Source of the DNA: Cladopsammia gracilis
Taxonomy: Eukaryota; Cnidaria; Anthozoa; Scleractinia; Dendrophylliidae
Assembly: GCA_022457155.1 (NCBI GenBank)
Contig: JAJGOT010000211.1
Span: 101,001 to 165,000 of the forward strand
Direction of reading: 5' to 3'
Length of the DNA: 64,000 bases
A model generated the notes under the pieces. That model had not been told where the DNA came from and did not search any database. It was given only the letters and a program-made list of their open reading frames with translations. Below are positions 14,601 to 25,900 of the stretch, piece by piece; position 1 is the stretch's first letter, and each line of letters starts with the position of its first letter. Made by a program: the position numbers and the translations under genes.

Positions 14601-17600
14601 AACCTACATTGCAAATTTACATTATACTACAAAACGTTAAAATATATGTTGTAGTTCAAATTTATCCTTGGTTCAAGTTTTATTTTCCTTTGTTTAAAAC
14701 TCATTATCATACATTTCCAAAGCCAAAAACAAAGGAAAATAAAATTTGAACCAAGGATAAATTTGAACTACAACACATAAGCTTCCGTTACACGTTTATA
14801 CATTACATCTTAAAGTAAAGAAAGGAGTGGCTTCCATAGAGACAAAAACTTTACTTTTTGGCCTTTAGAATATAAAACTGATCTTTGCCAATTATCCTAT
14901 CTCTTACAAAATCAAAAAAAAGGGAGAGATTTAGGAGTCTGTGCTCTATTTTTTTGCAGAAAGATATGTCTCTTGCCAAGTAGGATGAAATAATTAAATA
15001 TGTGGGTTTTGGGATCTTCAGGATTGTAGCCTGATACATTATACATAATTCATCTACTGAATAGCAATCGCCACTTTGGTTGTTCCACCAGCTAATCACA
15101 TCGACCCAAAACTTTTGACTTATACTACAGGTAACTAACATGTGACACTCACTGTTTCTAGCAAGTTACAATAATTACAAAGAGGAGAGTCTACGATCTT
15201 CATTTTGTATAATCTATTACCATATGGTAGAATATGATAAATGATCTTAAATTGAAACATGCATAGTTTTGTTTCTTTAGTTATCTTAAATGGAGGCATG
15301 TAAATTGCATTAAGCTTATAAGCATCTACTCCTTGTCTACAGATCCTAGTATTGGCTAGTGGTTCTTCAAATTTTCTTTGAATAAAAATATTTCAAGCAC
15401 GCTTACAAGTGAGTTTATTGGCTTGTACAGAACTTTTGTCTTTCGTGTCTGGTGTATTTATGTTACAAACTGATCTCTGAGCATATTTCCATTTACAAAG
15501 AATAGCTATTAGCAGATATCAAACCATACAGTTTAGTAAAGTTGAGACCAGTTTTCAAGCAGAATTTGTTAAATGTAAGAAACATGTTATTCTTATGCCA
15601 TCATCATGCCAATCCTTCCAGTATATTGATTTGCTGTCTATAGTAATATGTTTAATATTCCATAAAATTATGTCTTCAATACGGATTTTATAGTGGACTT
15701 CAGAAGAGCCCTGGATCTCAGCCCAGGCTTTGAGGATATCAATGTAAAAGACTGGTATGTTTTTCAGTTCCAAAAGCTTTACATCATAACTGCAATCAAA
15801 GATAAATGATCCGCCTACCTTTTTTAGATACTGTAATTTAGGTCTTATACCATTCCAGATGAAATCAGCAATTACTTTATTAAGGTTACAGTGTACCTTC
15901 GGGGGTGTCTCCAGTATAACAGCTCTAGCGTCTTAAGATTACACTTAATATACCTAAACCCAGATATCAAATTAAAGCTTATAGAGCTGGCTATCTAAAT
16001 ATGGAAACCATTTGGTAATAAAATGAATTGTCGAATTTTTTACGACGTCTAAATTCGAACGTCCGAATCAGCTTTAAAACGCTATAACTCAAAGCGATTA
16101 TTATATTTTGCTAATTTGATTTGTTCTCGGGTTTCCAGACACGAAGCGCTAAAAAAACGTGTCGGCGATTTTCCATATTCAATTGCAGTGAAAAGTTACA
16201 GAATATTTTCGAAAAGGGGAGAAAAAATTGGAATGATCGCACGGAAATGCCTCTTGACGAAAAAGTTTTCGGAATTAAGAAATTCGTTTTTGTTGATTAT
16301 ATGTTAGCCTAGCTTCTGTCCAAATTTAAGGAAAATCGAACAAATTTCCTTTAAGTTGTAGCTCTTTAAAGTGTCCCCAACAAGCGAAAAATTAACTTTG
16401 AGAAAACGGCGCTTAAAAAAACATATTGCTTAATAAACAAACTCCGCCCACAAAAGTTATACCGTCATTTCTCCGTCAATTTTCACTATTTTTCGATACT
16501 TTTTTTTTTGGATGAAAGTTCATTCTGTAAACTTTATTTTAACGCCAAAAAATTTTTTTTAATAAATTTTCGATCTGAAGGTACACTGTAACCTTAACTA
16601 TGTCTATAACATCAGGTGGTGTATGGATACTGGCACTCGAGAAAATAAGTTTTGACAAACCTAACGTTATTTTTCCATAGAGTGAGAGGTCTTTTTGTAA
16701 CCATATATTAAAAAGTGTTTTAATTTTGTTTATCTTTTGCAAAACATTAATTTTTCCTGTTCATTAAGTACTGAATTGTACGAAAATGCCATCCCTAAGG
16801 CCCAGCGTACAGCAAACTAATCAATTGTTTCATGTTTCTTTTGTACCATCTCTCGAAACAAATGCCGTTCGTACGGGATATTAACTCGAGTGACAAAATG
16901 TCTGGTTAAAGCATCTTCGGCTTTGTGGTGATCCTTCGCACTGCCCGTATCCAGTAAAACACTGAAAATATCTTGGACCTCCGGTCCAGCACAATAAAGA
17001 AGAGCTCGTCGCTGTGCTTTGTTGTAGTCCTTATCAGGAACTAAAGTAAGACCTTTCCCATGCGCATATAGCTAAAAAATCCGAAGCCAACGCTTCCATT
17101 TGCTACCCACACTGCTCGGATCGCTGTTCACATCAAACAGCCAAATTCCTCCAATGTTGAAATCTCTCAAACACGTGGCTACTCCAGATGATCGTTACAC
17201 TTTTCCCCACATCCTCGTGGCCAGATGTACATGTAGAGTCCACGATAAAACTAAAACTCGATGGGAATGGAATAAACCACAACACCACGCATTTACCAGT
17301 AATAAAATTTGGCTTCCCACATTCATGATACACCACTCCCTACTTCATGTACACATGCGTGAACCATACCATATCCTTACATCATGTAAACCCACATGAA
17401 GCATACTAAATTTAGTATAAATTAAATGTGATGCAAGCTTTGGCTTTTCACCACTCACTGCCCTGAGTCCCAGAGTGCAGACAGCTAATGCATGTCAAAG
17501 CCTGGTTTTCATGTCAGGAAAATTCCAGATGATCTGGGATTTTGCTATTTCCTTATCTTCTTACATTTTGCCGAATTATGATAAAAGAAATCATAGACAC

Positions 17601-20600
17601 TGATATCCTCCATCATTTGGAAGGATAAGTCTGAAGATTGGAAGCGTTTCTATTTTTGCAACAAGTCCCACTGGGATGGTTGGCAACTATTCCTGACTTA
17701 CTACGATTATCAGTTGAGCAAGGCACAAGCGGTATGTTTGGTGACAAAGTTTTTTCGTTAAAACTACGTTGTTGTCAAGGGCAACTTGCTACATTTCCAA
17801 TGGTAACTTGTCTGTTGTACACGTTATCAGTAACAAAACGTGCAAAATAACTGATGAGGTTCAATGACAGACAAGTTACCGTTGGAAACGTAGCAAGTTG
17901 CCATTGACAACAATGCAGTTTTAACAGCAAAACTTTGTCACCAAACATCGCTCGTGCCTTGCTCAACTGATAATGGTAGTACAAAAACATTAATGACAAT
18001 ATATTTAAGTCAAAACCATGTGCTTAGAAATCAGTATGGCAGTCACAGACATCGGACATGTCTTTATTTATCCCCACCAATTTTACTGACACTTCTAATC
18101 AATGTTGGGAACATATGAGACCAGTCGTTGAAACAACAAAAGAATTATCCGCCCGGGGTAGGATAATGTCTGACACTTGGAATAACAGACCTTAGGAACT
18201 AATTTGACAGCAGGATGGACAATGTTGGACCATACTATTGACTTATTGTTGTTGTTATTATTGACATTACACAGGGTTTAACATCTCCGCTAGCCAGGTA
18301 GCCTGAGGCTAGAATTTTTCATTGAAGCAATAATTGTCAGTCCCCATGCGCTTAACAATGTTGCTGGCAAATTGTTTATGTGTACTCACTCCTGTCAACA
18401 TCAATCGTAGCTAACAGTGCTGTTCTCTCAGGTGGCTTTTGCCAAAATGGGGAAATATCTCCTTGGGAATAAAGCCACTGTGGACGTGATAAGGTTTGAG
18501 CTAAAGCTACTGACATATGCACTGCGGGGTAGTAGTTTCTAAAGGTCACTAGCCCGGTGGCTAGTGAGTCAGCTGAACAGATGTCTAGCCCTGTTACATA
18601 CTAAACACATGGTAATTTGACTAACAAAATAGAGACAGAAGATGAATAATTCATATATCAAATTCTTGTTACCTTTGCTGGCCTGGACATCACAGGAAGC
18701 CTTGAACTTTGACACTGCAATACAGAAAAAAGTAAAAAACTGTCCACCATTATCTACTGCACTGTATGAATAGAAATAACAATCAAAGGGTAACTTAGAG
18801 GAAGATATTCTTGTGCAGCCTGGCATTGCACATCATTAGTATAGGTAATACAACAAACAATGGTTTCTTGGGGTATTTGATATAAATACTTCAAGTAATA
18901 ATTTAAAATTGTCCCAAATATCACTCACCGCTATTTATAATTGAACACATTGATACACTGCACAAAAATGGTCATAACACTCTTGATAGTATCGTTAACT
19001 TTACATGACATATATCTGGCAATGGTGGTAAATTTGCAATTTGAAGGAAAGTAAAAATAACTGCCGCCAACAATTTCTCATCTTGGGGAGAAAAAATGCA
19101 TGAATTATATATTATGGATAAAAAAGAGAAAGAGAAGAAAAGAAAAGAGAAAAGTTATTGATCACATGAATGGACAAATCAAAGGCTCCTAAGAGCCAAC
19201 CCGTGAATAACAAATGCTAACGCATAACGCAATATTGCAGCAAGCTCATGTTTTCACACTGACATGGTCAGATATTTTTTTCAAATGAAATGTAAGGATT
19301 TTTAATGACCAATCCAAAAAAAAAAAAGAAAAAAAAAGAGGGGTACTGAACATGACTTGAACTCGCACCTCCCGACTGCCATCGTGGAACACATACTTAA
19401 GTAACACTAAATTGTATTATTTCAAGGTAGATACGCATCAAAATATGTGCCTCGGTTGAAAAATCCTTTTAGATGGATTTTAATGTTGCATTAAAGACTC
19501 CAAATGCTAAATATCTTTAAGCTTATTGTTGTTTTTATTTGTTTACAACAAATTTGTTATCACTGGATTCGCATTCATAACACATTAGATCACTAAGTTT
19601 ACAGCTGATGTAGACTGCGAGCAGTCTCTTATATTTCTTTAAATCAGTCGAGCGCGATCAATCCGAGAATGGCATGAGTCACGAGGAACTAGGGCGCTAG
19701 CCTGAGAAGAAAAAATAAGAGACTGTGATGTAATCTTTGATCTGCCAATTTGCCGCCTTTTATAGCTATTTGATTGAGAGTTCCACCCAGTTTGTAAAAA
19801 AATACGTTGGAGACTTGCTGCATGGGAATAGCTGTAAGTGCTCTCAAATCTTTTCCCAACCAAGGAAAATATTATTCTATAAACCTTGGTTCATTATAGC
19901 AAAATGTTGAGTTTACAGTTTGTCCTGATGTGCATTCTCAGCTGTAGTTTCATTATACCCGATATCAATATTCCGTTTATTTTCCTTTTTAAGCGATGAC
20001 GAAGTCATCGCGTTATTGCCATCGTGCCATGGTGTTTGAATGTCCAGATTACACCCGAGCCACCTTAACCCGGATTCAGTACGCTGTGTTACAAGCTCAA
20101 ACAAACATGAGGAGCAGCAAAAGCAGCAAAATAAATCTTTTCAGCTCAAATCCCCGAAAAACTTTCGGACGTATGGGCAAGATTTCCGTATAACCCCATA
20201 CATTAATTAAGCTTATGCATTTTGCTTCTCCCTGCCTTCTGCCTCACTTGGTATGGTTAAAAATTGTCTCAATTTTTGTTAAAATCTTGTGATTATCGAC
20301 TTTTATCATTTTATCATATTGTCGATTATTGACAATTATCGACAAATATCGAGTATTATCGACTACGTTTTCGATGATCGATTTCGATCGACATGTTATG
20401 CTTTGCTTCGTTAGATCCGGTTAGATCTAGCATTACCATTTCTTGTCTATTATTTCAACTGTAATAACAGCCAACTCTTGGGTAAGGAAACAAATCACAA
20501 ACTTTTGCTTCGTTATAAAAACTATAAATAAGCAATTTATCGTTAAAAGAGAACCAGACTTACCCGCTTTCAGCCAAACCATCAGTACCACTTGCCGCCA

Positions 20601-20601
20601 T
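3827..20601 (-). CDS. G1: predicted GT4 glycosyltransferase - NB-ARC - TPR - beta-helix - MYND protein (three-exon model)
   Basis: Gene-level model joining 20601..20564, 13132..11919 and 7899..3827 on the minus strand. Exon lengths of 38, 1214 and 4073 nt sum to 5325, giving 1774 residues plus stop. Phases agree at both joins: phase 2 (GG+C) at the first, phase 1 (G+CT) at the second. Donors are GTAAGT and GTAAGA; acceptors are TTCTTTCCTAG and CTTTTTTCCAACAG. In this model the glycosyltransferase spans about residues 34-415 and NB-ARC about 565-980, with Walker A at 597-604. TPRs, beta-helix and MYND follow. The product is inferred to be a cytosolic STAND-type receptor with a glycosyltransferase head. 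The second intron (about 4 kb) and first intron (about 7.4 kb) are full of repeats, which fits a coral gene. The join of glycosyltransferase to NB-ARC is inference. If it is wrong, the exons belong to two neighbouring genes. Confidence 0.6.
9408..9830. repeat. Dispersed repeat in G1 intron (pair of 24958-25375)
   Basis: Begins ACAAGAGGCTCCAAGCAGCC and ends near CATGCAAAATCGTGACAC. It matches 24958-25375 along its length. A second partial start of the family follows at about 9835 (ACAAGAGGCTACAGGTAGCC). No coding content was recognised. Confidence 0.7.
10304..10624. mobile_element. Complete ACTCCCATATAAAA-family MITE
   Basis: Left end GGAACTCCCATATAAAACTG with GACGGGGGTGCTCGTCGTACC; right end GACGAGCACCCCCGTCATTTTTATATGGGAGTCCCC. 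This gives long, nearly perfect terminal inverted repeats between G and C runs. The interior repeats GGTACCTTTTAGGGT-like motifs on one strand. It lies in the G1 intron. Confidence 0.8.
11556..11623. repeat. (AAT)n microsatellite
   Basis: Uninterrupted AAT trinucleotide array in the G1 intron, followed by an A/T-rich stretch. Confidence 0.95.
11919..13132 (-). CDS. G1 exon 2: GT4-family glycosyltransferase domain
   Basis: One open frame encodes a nearly complete GT-B glycosyltransferase. An N-terminal Rossmann half begins LRVTLLSSEW followed by KGGLSTINRE. A C-terminal half holds VFGRGD...LKGYD and the GT4 EX7E motif EGFGLAALEALSAGLPVLVS, so it probably transfers a sugar from a nucleotide-sugar donor. 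Acceptor and sugar cannot be told. The codon at 13071 that might look like a start is TTG. Upstream the frame stays open through a Ser/Thr-rich leader to a TTCTTTCCTAG acceptor. The exon ends CAAG|GTAAGA in phase 1, matching the next exon (7899). Genes with this type of glycosyltransferase beside STAND domains are, from memory, seen in cnidarians and amphioxus. A second acceptor (exon start 13149) is also usable in phase 0. Confidence 0.8.
13679..14425 (-). pseudogene. Ty3/gypsy integrase relic
   Basis: Minus-strand frames recall a retroelement integrase. A zinc-binding segment (KVWWPRIDKEAEAFCKTCHGC) ends in a stop near 14330. A catalytic-core segment follows (FMGPLPSGDYIFAVTDYYSG, then GDNGPHFVADSF). 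After a frameshift near 13950 comes the AYHNTPHPRTGVCPSEMLF segment and a charged C-terminus. Broken by a stop and a frameshift, so inactive. It sits in the G1 intron 1 model. Confidence 0.8.
14647..14775. mobile_element. Short foldback MITE
   Basis: Arms TGTTGTAGTTCAAATTTATC and its complement GATAAATTTGAACTACAACA extend inward through CCTTGGTTCAA and the TTTTATTTTCCTTTG block with a small loop. About 129 bp in total. Confidence 0.8.
14850..16750 (-). pseudogene. L2/CR1-like LINE reverse transcriptase 3' portion, interrupted
   Basis: Minus-strand segments read in order as the C-terminal part of a non-LTR reverse transcriptase: LQKDLSLYGKITLGLSKLIF (about 16700), then after an insertion VIADFIWNGIRPKLQYLKK, IPVFYIDILKAWAEI, a YHILPYGNRLYKMKI-type segment, and HMLVTCSISQKFWVDVISWW at about 15100. 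Several stops break it. The TTAA element at 15880-16597 splits it. It lies within G1 intron 1 on the same strand. Confidence 0.8.
15880..16597. mobile_element. TTAA-flanked element inserted in a LINE
   Basis: Ends are TTAAGGTTACAGTGTACCTTC and GAAGGTACACTGTAACCTTAA. Removing the element and one TTAA rejoins the LINE frame on both sides without a shift, which fixes the boundaries. No transposase was seen inside; it is nonautonomous. Confidence 0.85.
16751..17699. other. Spacer with no supported gene
   Basis: Short unsupported frames only. A relic at about 17495-17640 shares GCCTGGTTTTCATGTC with the end of the element at 55720-56012. Confidence 0.5.
17700..17980. repeat. Foldback inverted repeat
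   Basis: Left arm about 17700-17816 (from ACTACGATTATCAGTTGAGC) and right arm about 17868-17980 are near-complementary, with a loop of about 50 bp. Arms share GGTGACAAAGTTTT and CAACTTGCTAC blocks. Confidence 0.85.
18270..18598. mobile_element. hAT-like nonautonomous relic
   Basis: Ends CAGGGTTTAACATCTCCGCT and AGATGTCTAGCCCTG, with internal GCTAGCC repeats. The CAGGG terminus is typical of hAT elements. Target duplication is unclear (only TTACA shared). Confidence 0.45.
19165..19520. repeat. Dispersed repeat with tRNA-like remnant (pair of 40570-40870)
   Basis: Shares CAAAGGCTCC, GAGCCAACCCGTGAATAA and AAATGCTAACG, and a central GACTTGAACTCG minus-strand B-box-like remnant, with 40570-40870. 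Confidence 0.55.
20564..20601 (-). CDS. G1 exon 1 candidate: short start exon
   Basis: A 38-nt exon starts with ATGG in good Kozak-like context (GAAAATGGCGG), encodes MAASGTDGLAES plus GG, and ends in a consensus GTAAGT donor. Phase 2 fits only the acceptor at 13132, giving Gly followed by TASTSQEDLENG and then the glycosyltransferase. The low-complexity Ala/Ser/Thr leader is normal for such proteins. The exon is tiny, so this rests on start context, donor quality and phase. A competing start exists at 18673-18714. Confidence 0.45.
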
Positions 20602-20627
20602 TTTCCTTTCATACAACTACTATCCCA

Positions 20628-22170
20628 GAATTCCTTTCTCTCTAACCGACGCGCGAACACGCGTGGACAAGGTTTTTATGCTGGTGGTGTTACTGGTGGT
20701 AAAAGCTACTCAGTACTGGTGCATGGAGATTGACCAATCACAATGAGTTAATATGGTAAATAATAAGGCAAAATGTAAAGTCTGCAATCGGGCTCGGCTC
20801 TACGCAAAAATAAAAATGTTTCTTTTTTTTACAACATGGACAACAGTGTTGAATTTTATCAAGTATTTTCAATTTGTTTTATCTTGCTATAACAGTTCCT
20901 ATAGTTTTTTCTTCCATATTCACCCGATAAATACTGAATAATTAAATGATTTATATAACAAACATTTTAGGTATTCCTAGAAATTACGGAAGTCTTTCCG
21001 AGCCTTCCGAGAAACCAGCGAAATAAAAAAACAAACAAACAGAAACTGGACTTTTAAAAGGAGCATAGGGAAATGCCAAAGTGATTTCTATCAACGAAGA
21101 AGAAACTATTAAGCAATACGTACCTATGTTATCTCCTCAGTGTTCCACACCCGGTGGGGGGACTCCTATATAAAATTGACGGGGGTGCTCGTCGTACCTT
21201 TTAGGGGTCAAAATTTGTAGATTGGTACCGCTTAGGGTACGGAAATCTAAAATGACCACCGTTAGAATTTTCGCAGTACCTTTTAGGGTATGAGCCGAAA
21301 AAAAGGACAGAATATGACATGCGTTCTTTTAGAATTGGTACCTCTTAGGGGTAAAAATTATTTTGAGCCACGCCCATCAAACGAGATTCTGGTACCTTTT
21401 AGGGTGTTTTTTGGAATCTAGCAAGGGGTGAAACGAAAGGGAGGGGTGGGAAAGAAACCATTTTTTTTTTTGGGGGGGGGGGGTAGGGAGGGGATTAGTC
21501 TGAAGTCAGACTTTCATAGCAGCTTCATAGCAGTCTTTCTTATCCCTTCCAGGATTCCTTTCTCTCTAACCGACGCGCGAACGCGCGTGGACAAGTTTTT
21601 ATGCTGGTGGTGGTACGGGTAAAAGCTGCTCAGTACTGGTGCATGGAGATTGACCAATAACAATGAGTTAATATGGTAAATAATATGGCAAAATGTAAAG
21701 TCTGCAATCAGGCTCGGCTCTACGCAAAAAAAAAATGTTTCTGCTTTTTACAACTTGGACAACACTGTTTAATTTTATCGAGTATTTTCAATTTGTTTTA
21801 TGTTGCTATGACAGTTCCTATAGTTTTTTCTTGCATAATGACGCAATAAATACTGAATAATTAAATGATTTAATATAACAAACATTTAGGTATTCCTAGA
21901 AATTAAGTAAGTCTTTCCGAGCCTTCCGAGAAACCAGCGAAAGAAAAGAAAAAAAGGAACTAGACTTTTACACTGTAAAAGGAGCATAGGGAAATGCCAA
22001 AGTAATTTCTATCGACTTCTGTCGAAGAAGAAACTAAGCAATACGTACCTATGTTTATAATTTTTTTTAAATAATCTCCTTAGTGTTCCACACAGCCTCG
22101 AAGTCTGGCAAGGAGTGAAACGAAAGGGAGGGGTGGGAAAGAAACCATTTTTTTTTGGGCGGGTAGGGAG
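20628..22170. repeat. Tandem duplication upstream of the SEL1-MYND gene
   Basis: A block starting TTCCTTTCTCTCTAACCGAC occurs at about 20628 and 21548 and runs through GTGTTCCACAC at about 21140 and 22083. The following GTGAAACGAAAGGGAGGGG block occurs at about 21428 and 22115. The left unit carries the extra MITE at 21155-21412. The region forms the spacer between the divergent G1 start exon and the SEL1-MYND gene, so it may hold their promoters. Confidence 0.85.
21155..21412. mobile_element. Truncated ACTCCCATATAAAA-family MITE
   Basis: Matches the left end and interior of 10304-10624 closely but lacks the right terminal repeat. It lies in only one copy of the tandem duplication upstream of the SEL1-MYND gene. 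Confidence 0.75.
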
Positions 22171-22228
22171 GGGGTTCTTTCGTAGTCTTTCTCATCCCTT
22201 CCGCCATTTTGACTTTTTAAAAACAATC

Positions 22229-22993
22229 ATGAATTTTCTCAAGCCCGGTGACTTTAGTTTTCAACAGCATTGCTTGGAAACATATGGCTCAATCGAAAAT
22301 TTAATCGACAAAGCTAAGAATGGCGAAATTATCGCCCAAGCAGACCTGGGGGTGGCTTACTCCGAAGGTCTTGGCGATCTTCTGCCAAAGGACAACGACA
22401 AGGCTATTGGATGGCTAACCACTGCTGTAGAAAGGGGTTATGAATTTCCTTCCATCCTTGGAAAACTTGGCGAATTGCTAGATCGGAAAGGAACACCACT
22501 GCACCAGCGAAAAGCGTATGGGATGTACCACAGGGCAGCAAACCTGGGAGATACAACTTCACAAATGAATCTGGCAGAAATGTATCGATGTGGCGTTGAT
22601 GGAGTCGTGAACGAAGACCTAAATGAAGCTTTTAAATGGTTGAAAAGAGCCGCTGGTGAAGATTTGAGTGATCATGGGAGAGACTTGGGAGCATTAACTG
22701 GACTGTTGGTGGGAACGATGAAAAAAGTGGAAAACGCCGTCGTCGGTTCAAGACACAGGGCTTTGATGCTTTTGTACACGTTCTACCTTAAAGGGGATTG
22801 TCCAGAACGCCGACCACAACCAACCAAAGCTGTTTATTATTTGACCCGGGCGGCCGAACTGGGTGATACTGAGGCGCAGCTGGAGTTAGGGCAAATATAT
22901 CTGACTGGAAATTATGAGCAAGTCAAAGATATTGTAAAGGCAAGAAGATGGCTGCAGAAAGCCTCTGCTCAAGGAGTTATGAAGGCAAAACAG
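22229..22993 (+). CDS. SEL1-MYND gene exon 1: SEL1 repeats
   Basis: The ATG at 22229 (AAACAATCATGA) opens 255 codons ending at CAG|GTATAT in phase 0. SEL1-type helical repeats are visible as alternating stretches such as AQADLGVAYSEGLGD, QMNLAEMYRCGVDG and AQLELGQIYLTGNYE, each followed by a W-L-(K/T)-(R/T/K)-A motif. The frame is open 38 codons further upstream, but that stretch is part of the duplicated intergenic repeat, so the internal ATG was chosen. Confidence 0.8.
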
Positions 22994-25900
22994 GTATATT
23001 CCAGTAAACATTTATATATTTTTTTCTTTCCTTCCCATTACAACACGGGGTATCCAATCGATAAAATCGATAATCGATGACAATCGATATCAATTAATTG
23101 ATTGACATTGATAATCGATAACCTATCGATGGAGAAGATTTGTGTGACCTTATTGATTGTCATCGTTTATTAGCGTAATTGATATCGATTGGTATCGATT
23201 GGTTGCAGTGTTATTTCCCGTTTCAGAGTCTACAAGTTGACGAAAATAAGCACTTGGTATCATACATTTATTGTAAAAGACTGTGCATGTAGTGATTGTT
23301 AACACATTTTATATTTTTGTATCCGTGGGATCATATTCATCCCTGGGTATACATCAGCTTTCTAGTTTTACTTACATGTATATATTTGTGTGTGGTGGCC
23401 AGAGAAGATCCACAAGCTCCGATTGAAGGTGACCAAGTTGGCCATGATCGTTCACAACTTTAAACGCGTTTCCGCATTCCCCCTTCTTCTTACAAGCAGT
23501 AAAAAGCTCGCCAATGTTCACTGAAAAATGACAGTGGTGATATCCTTTGATGACACATGTTACGGAGAGTTGAACTTCTTTTTTGCCTGACCCAGACATC
23601 GGTTTATGCCCGCCGGTTTATGGCAGATTACGGGTGACTAGCAAATCGAGCGTGTGTAACAGGAAATCCAATCGCAAAGATCCAATCAATAGCAATCGAT
23701 GAACGATTTTTGTGTGACTATTGATTGATCATCGATTGATCGATACCAATCGATATCAATTAGCTAATTTTATCGATTGATATCAATTTATCGATTGCTT
23801 TTCCAACCATCGATTGCCATCGATTGGATACCCCGGGATTACAAATAAACAAATTATTTGTAATGGGAAGGAGAGAGTATGGGAAGTCTAGGCCTAGCTT
23901 CAGGTGCTATGATTTCTGGGAGATTCTGGGATCATCTGGGGCACAAAAACATGAGGATAGGTCAGATGAAATGCCTGGAAACTCAAGTTGATGTGTTTTG
24001 GGCTGCAACAACAGCTTCCAAAACACAGCTGGCTAGATATTATAATCAACTGTGTTGCAGTGCAAAATATTCCAGTAAATGAAACTGTTGTCACTTGCAC
24101 CAAAACCTCTTAATGATACAATATTTGTGCTGATAGAAGCTTTGACACTAAAATTACTACAGGTAAAAGTAAATATCCTCTGCGGTTTGACCACCCGTAA
24201 AAAAGGACCACCATGGCTTTGAAGTTGGTGGTCACTTACAGAAGGTTCAACTGTATTAAACTTGAGTCATTCTAAAACTGGGCATAATCGTTACAGTGTG
24301 GTTACCAATTACATGTGACCCACCGCCTTCAAACAGTCAGATAAAGTTGAGTTTTAGTGGACGTCAATCAAAGAAAAGCCGTTAAAATTATTTTAGACTG
24401 ACAGGATTTCAAGCAAACAGAGCTAAAAATCGACAATTTGACCCACTGAGAGAAGGTAAAACTTAATCAAACTCCATTTCCAAGCCAGTTTAAACAAAAA
24501 TAAAAGCTGCTGCTTGTAGAAACCATATTTTTAGAATAAAACTTTTAAATTTCACTGCACATGAGAATTTAAATGTACAACTCAGTGATGCATGATGAAT
24601 AGTAGGCGGATCACCACTCATGAAGCCACGGCTGCGTGAAGCACCAGTTTTTATCATGTTGAATGAAATCTTCTCTTCAGAACTGTAATTGACTTTGAAC
24701 TTTGTTGTTTTAAAATGGTTACTATTTCTTTTTGGTAAAATTGTTCAGAATCCAATCAAAATTTAAAAAACAGTGTTAATGGCTTTTCTTTGATTGATGT
24801 CCACCAAATTCAAGTTTGATCTTCGGGGAAGAAAGTGATAGGTCCGGTGTTAATGGTTTCCACTGTAATGACTGACAGTTGAAATTGAATAGGTGGGATG
24901 TTGTACATGTACACTGTATGATAAATTTTTTAAAGTATAGCATAGCGAACACTCAGTGTACAAGAGGCTCCAAGCAGCCTATACTCATGCGCATGCGTAA
25001 GAAAGTTTTATGATATATTTTAAACATGATAAGAAGATGTCCGACATGGAGAAAAGTTACTTCTTTCATTCAGTTATCGCTCCTGCAAACCACGTTGTTT
25101 GCTATTGAATGTTTTGGAAATGAAGGCTGTACCACAATGAAGCCAATGTTTCTTCTTAGTCTTATATATACCAAACGTGAACAAAGTAATGTACATGTAT
25201 GTAGGGTTGTAGGAGATGCTGTCGTGAGACTTAAGTAATGCTGTTTTACCGGAAGTAAGAGTAGCCGGAAGTTGCTAAACAGGAAGTGTAAATGGCAAAG
25301 CTATGAACCGGAAGTACACAATTTAAAATATGCGTGCATAAATTTGCATGCAAAATCGTGACACAAAAAATAAAAATAATAATAATAAAAATAATAATAA
25401 CAAGAAAAACGGAGCCGAAACCTTACCTAATGTTGCTTCGCGCATGAGTAAAAAACCTATCAATTGTGAGTATTGAAAATGTGGGATGTTGACACAACTG
25501 AGTGTGTTTTGGGGTGTGCAGCTCTAACAGTTTGGTACAGGCAGTAGTTCCAGGCAGTTTCCCCACCCAAAAATGATCTCACAATCCCTTGTTCATGTCC
25601 AGACTTGCCGTAGTGTATAGACCCTAGCTTGACATCCATACCATTCACAACTTTGCCCATGACTCATCATCATCATTTAACCAAAAACAAGACTCACTAT
25701 ACCCTGGATCCAGAGGTCCGTTCTCTGAATATCATGAGTGAAATTAACCGCATAAATGGTTAGAAGAAGCTCGCGAGTCGCGGCTTCGCCGCTCAAACTC
25801 GCCGTTTTCACTAAAAAATAAAAACCTCTGGCACCCAGGGTAGACTCACTACCACATGAATGGATAGAAAAAAGGGCCAACTGCCTCTTAAGGTGGCTGA

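Noticed and set aside
18673..18714. A 42-nt minus-strand mini-exon with excellent splice signals and an in-frame ATG (MSRPAK) that could start G1 through the 13149 acceptor.
   Set aside because: Phase-consistent, but its frame is open upstream and the start context is weak. The 20564-20601 exon with GTAAGT and ATGG context was preferred. It may be an alternative first exon.
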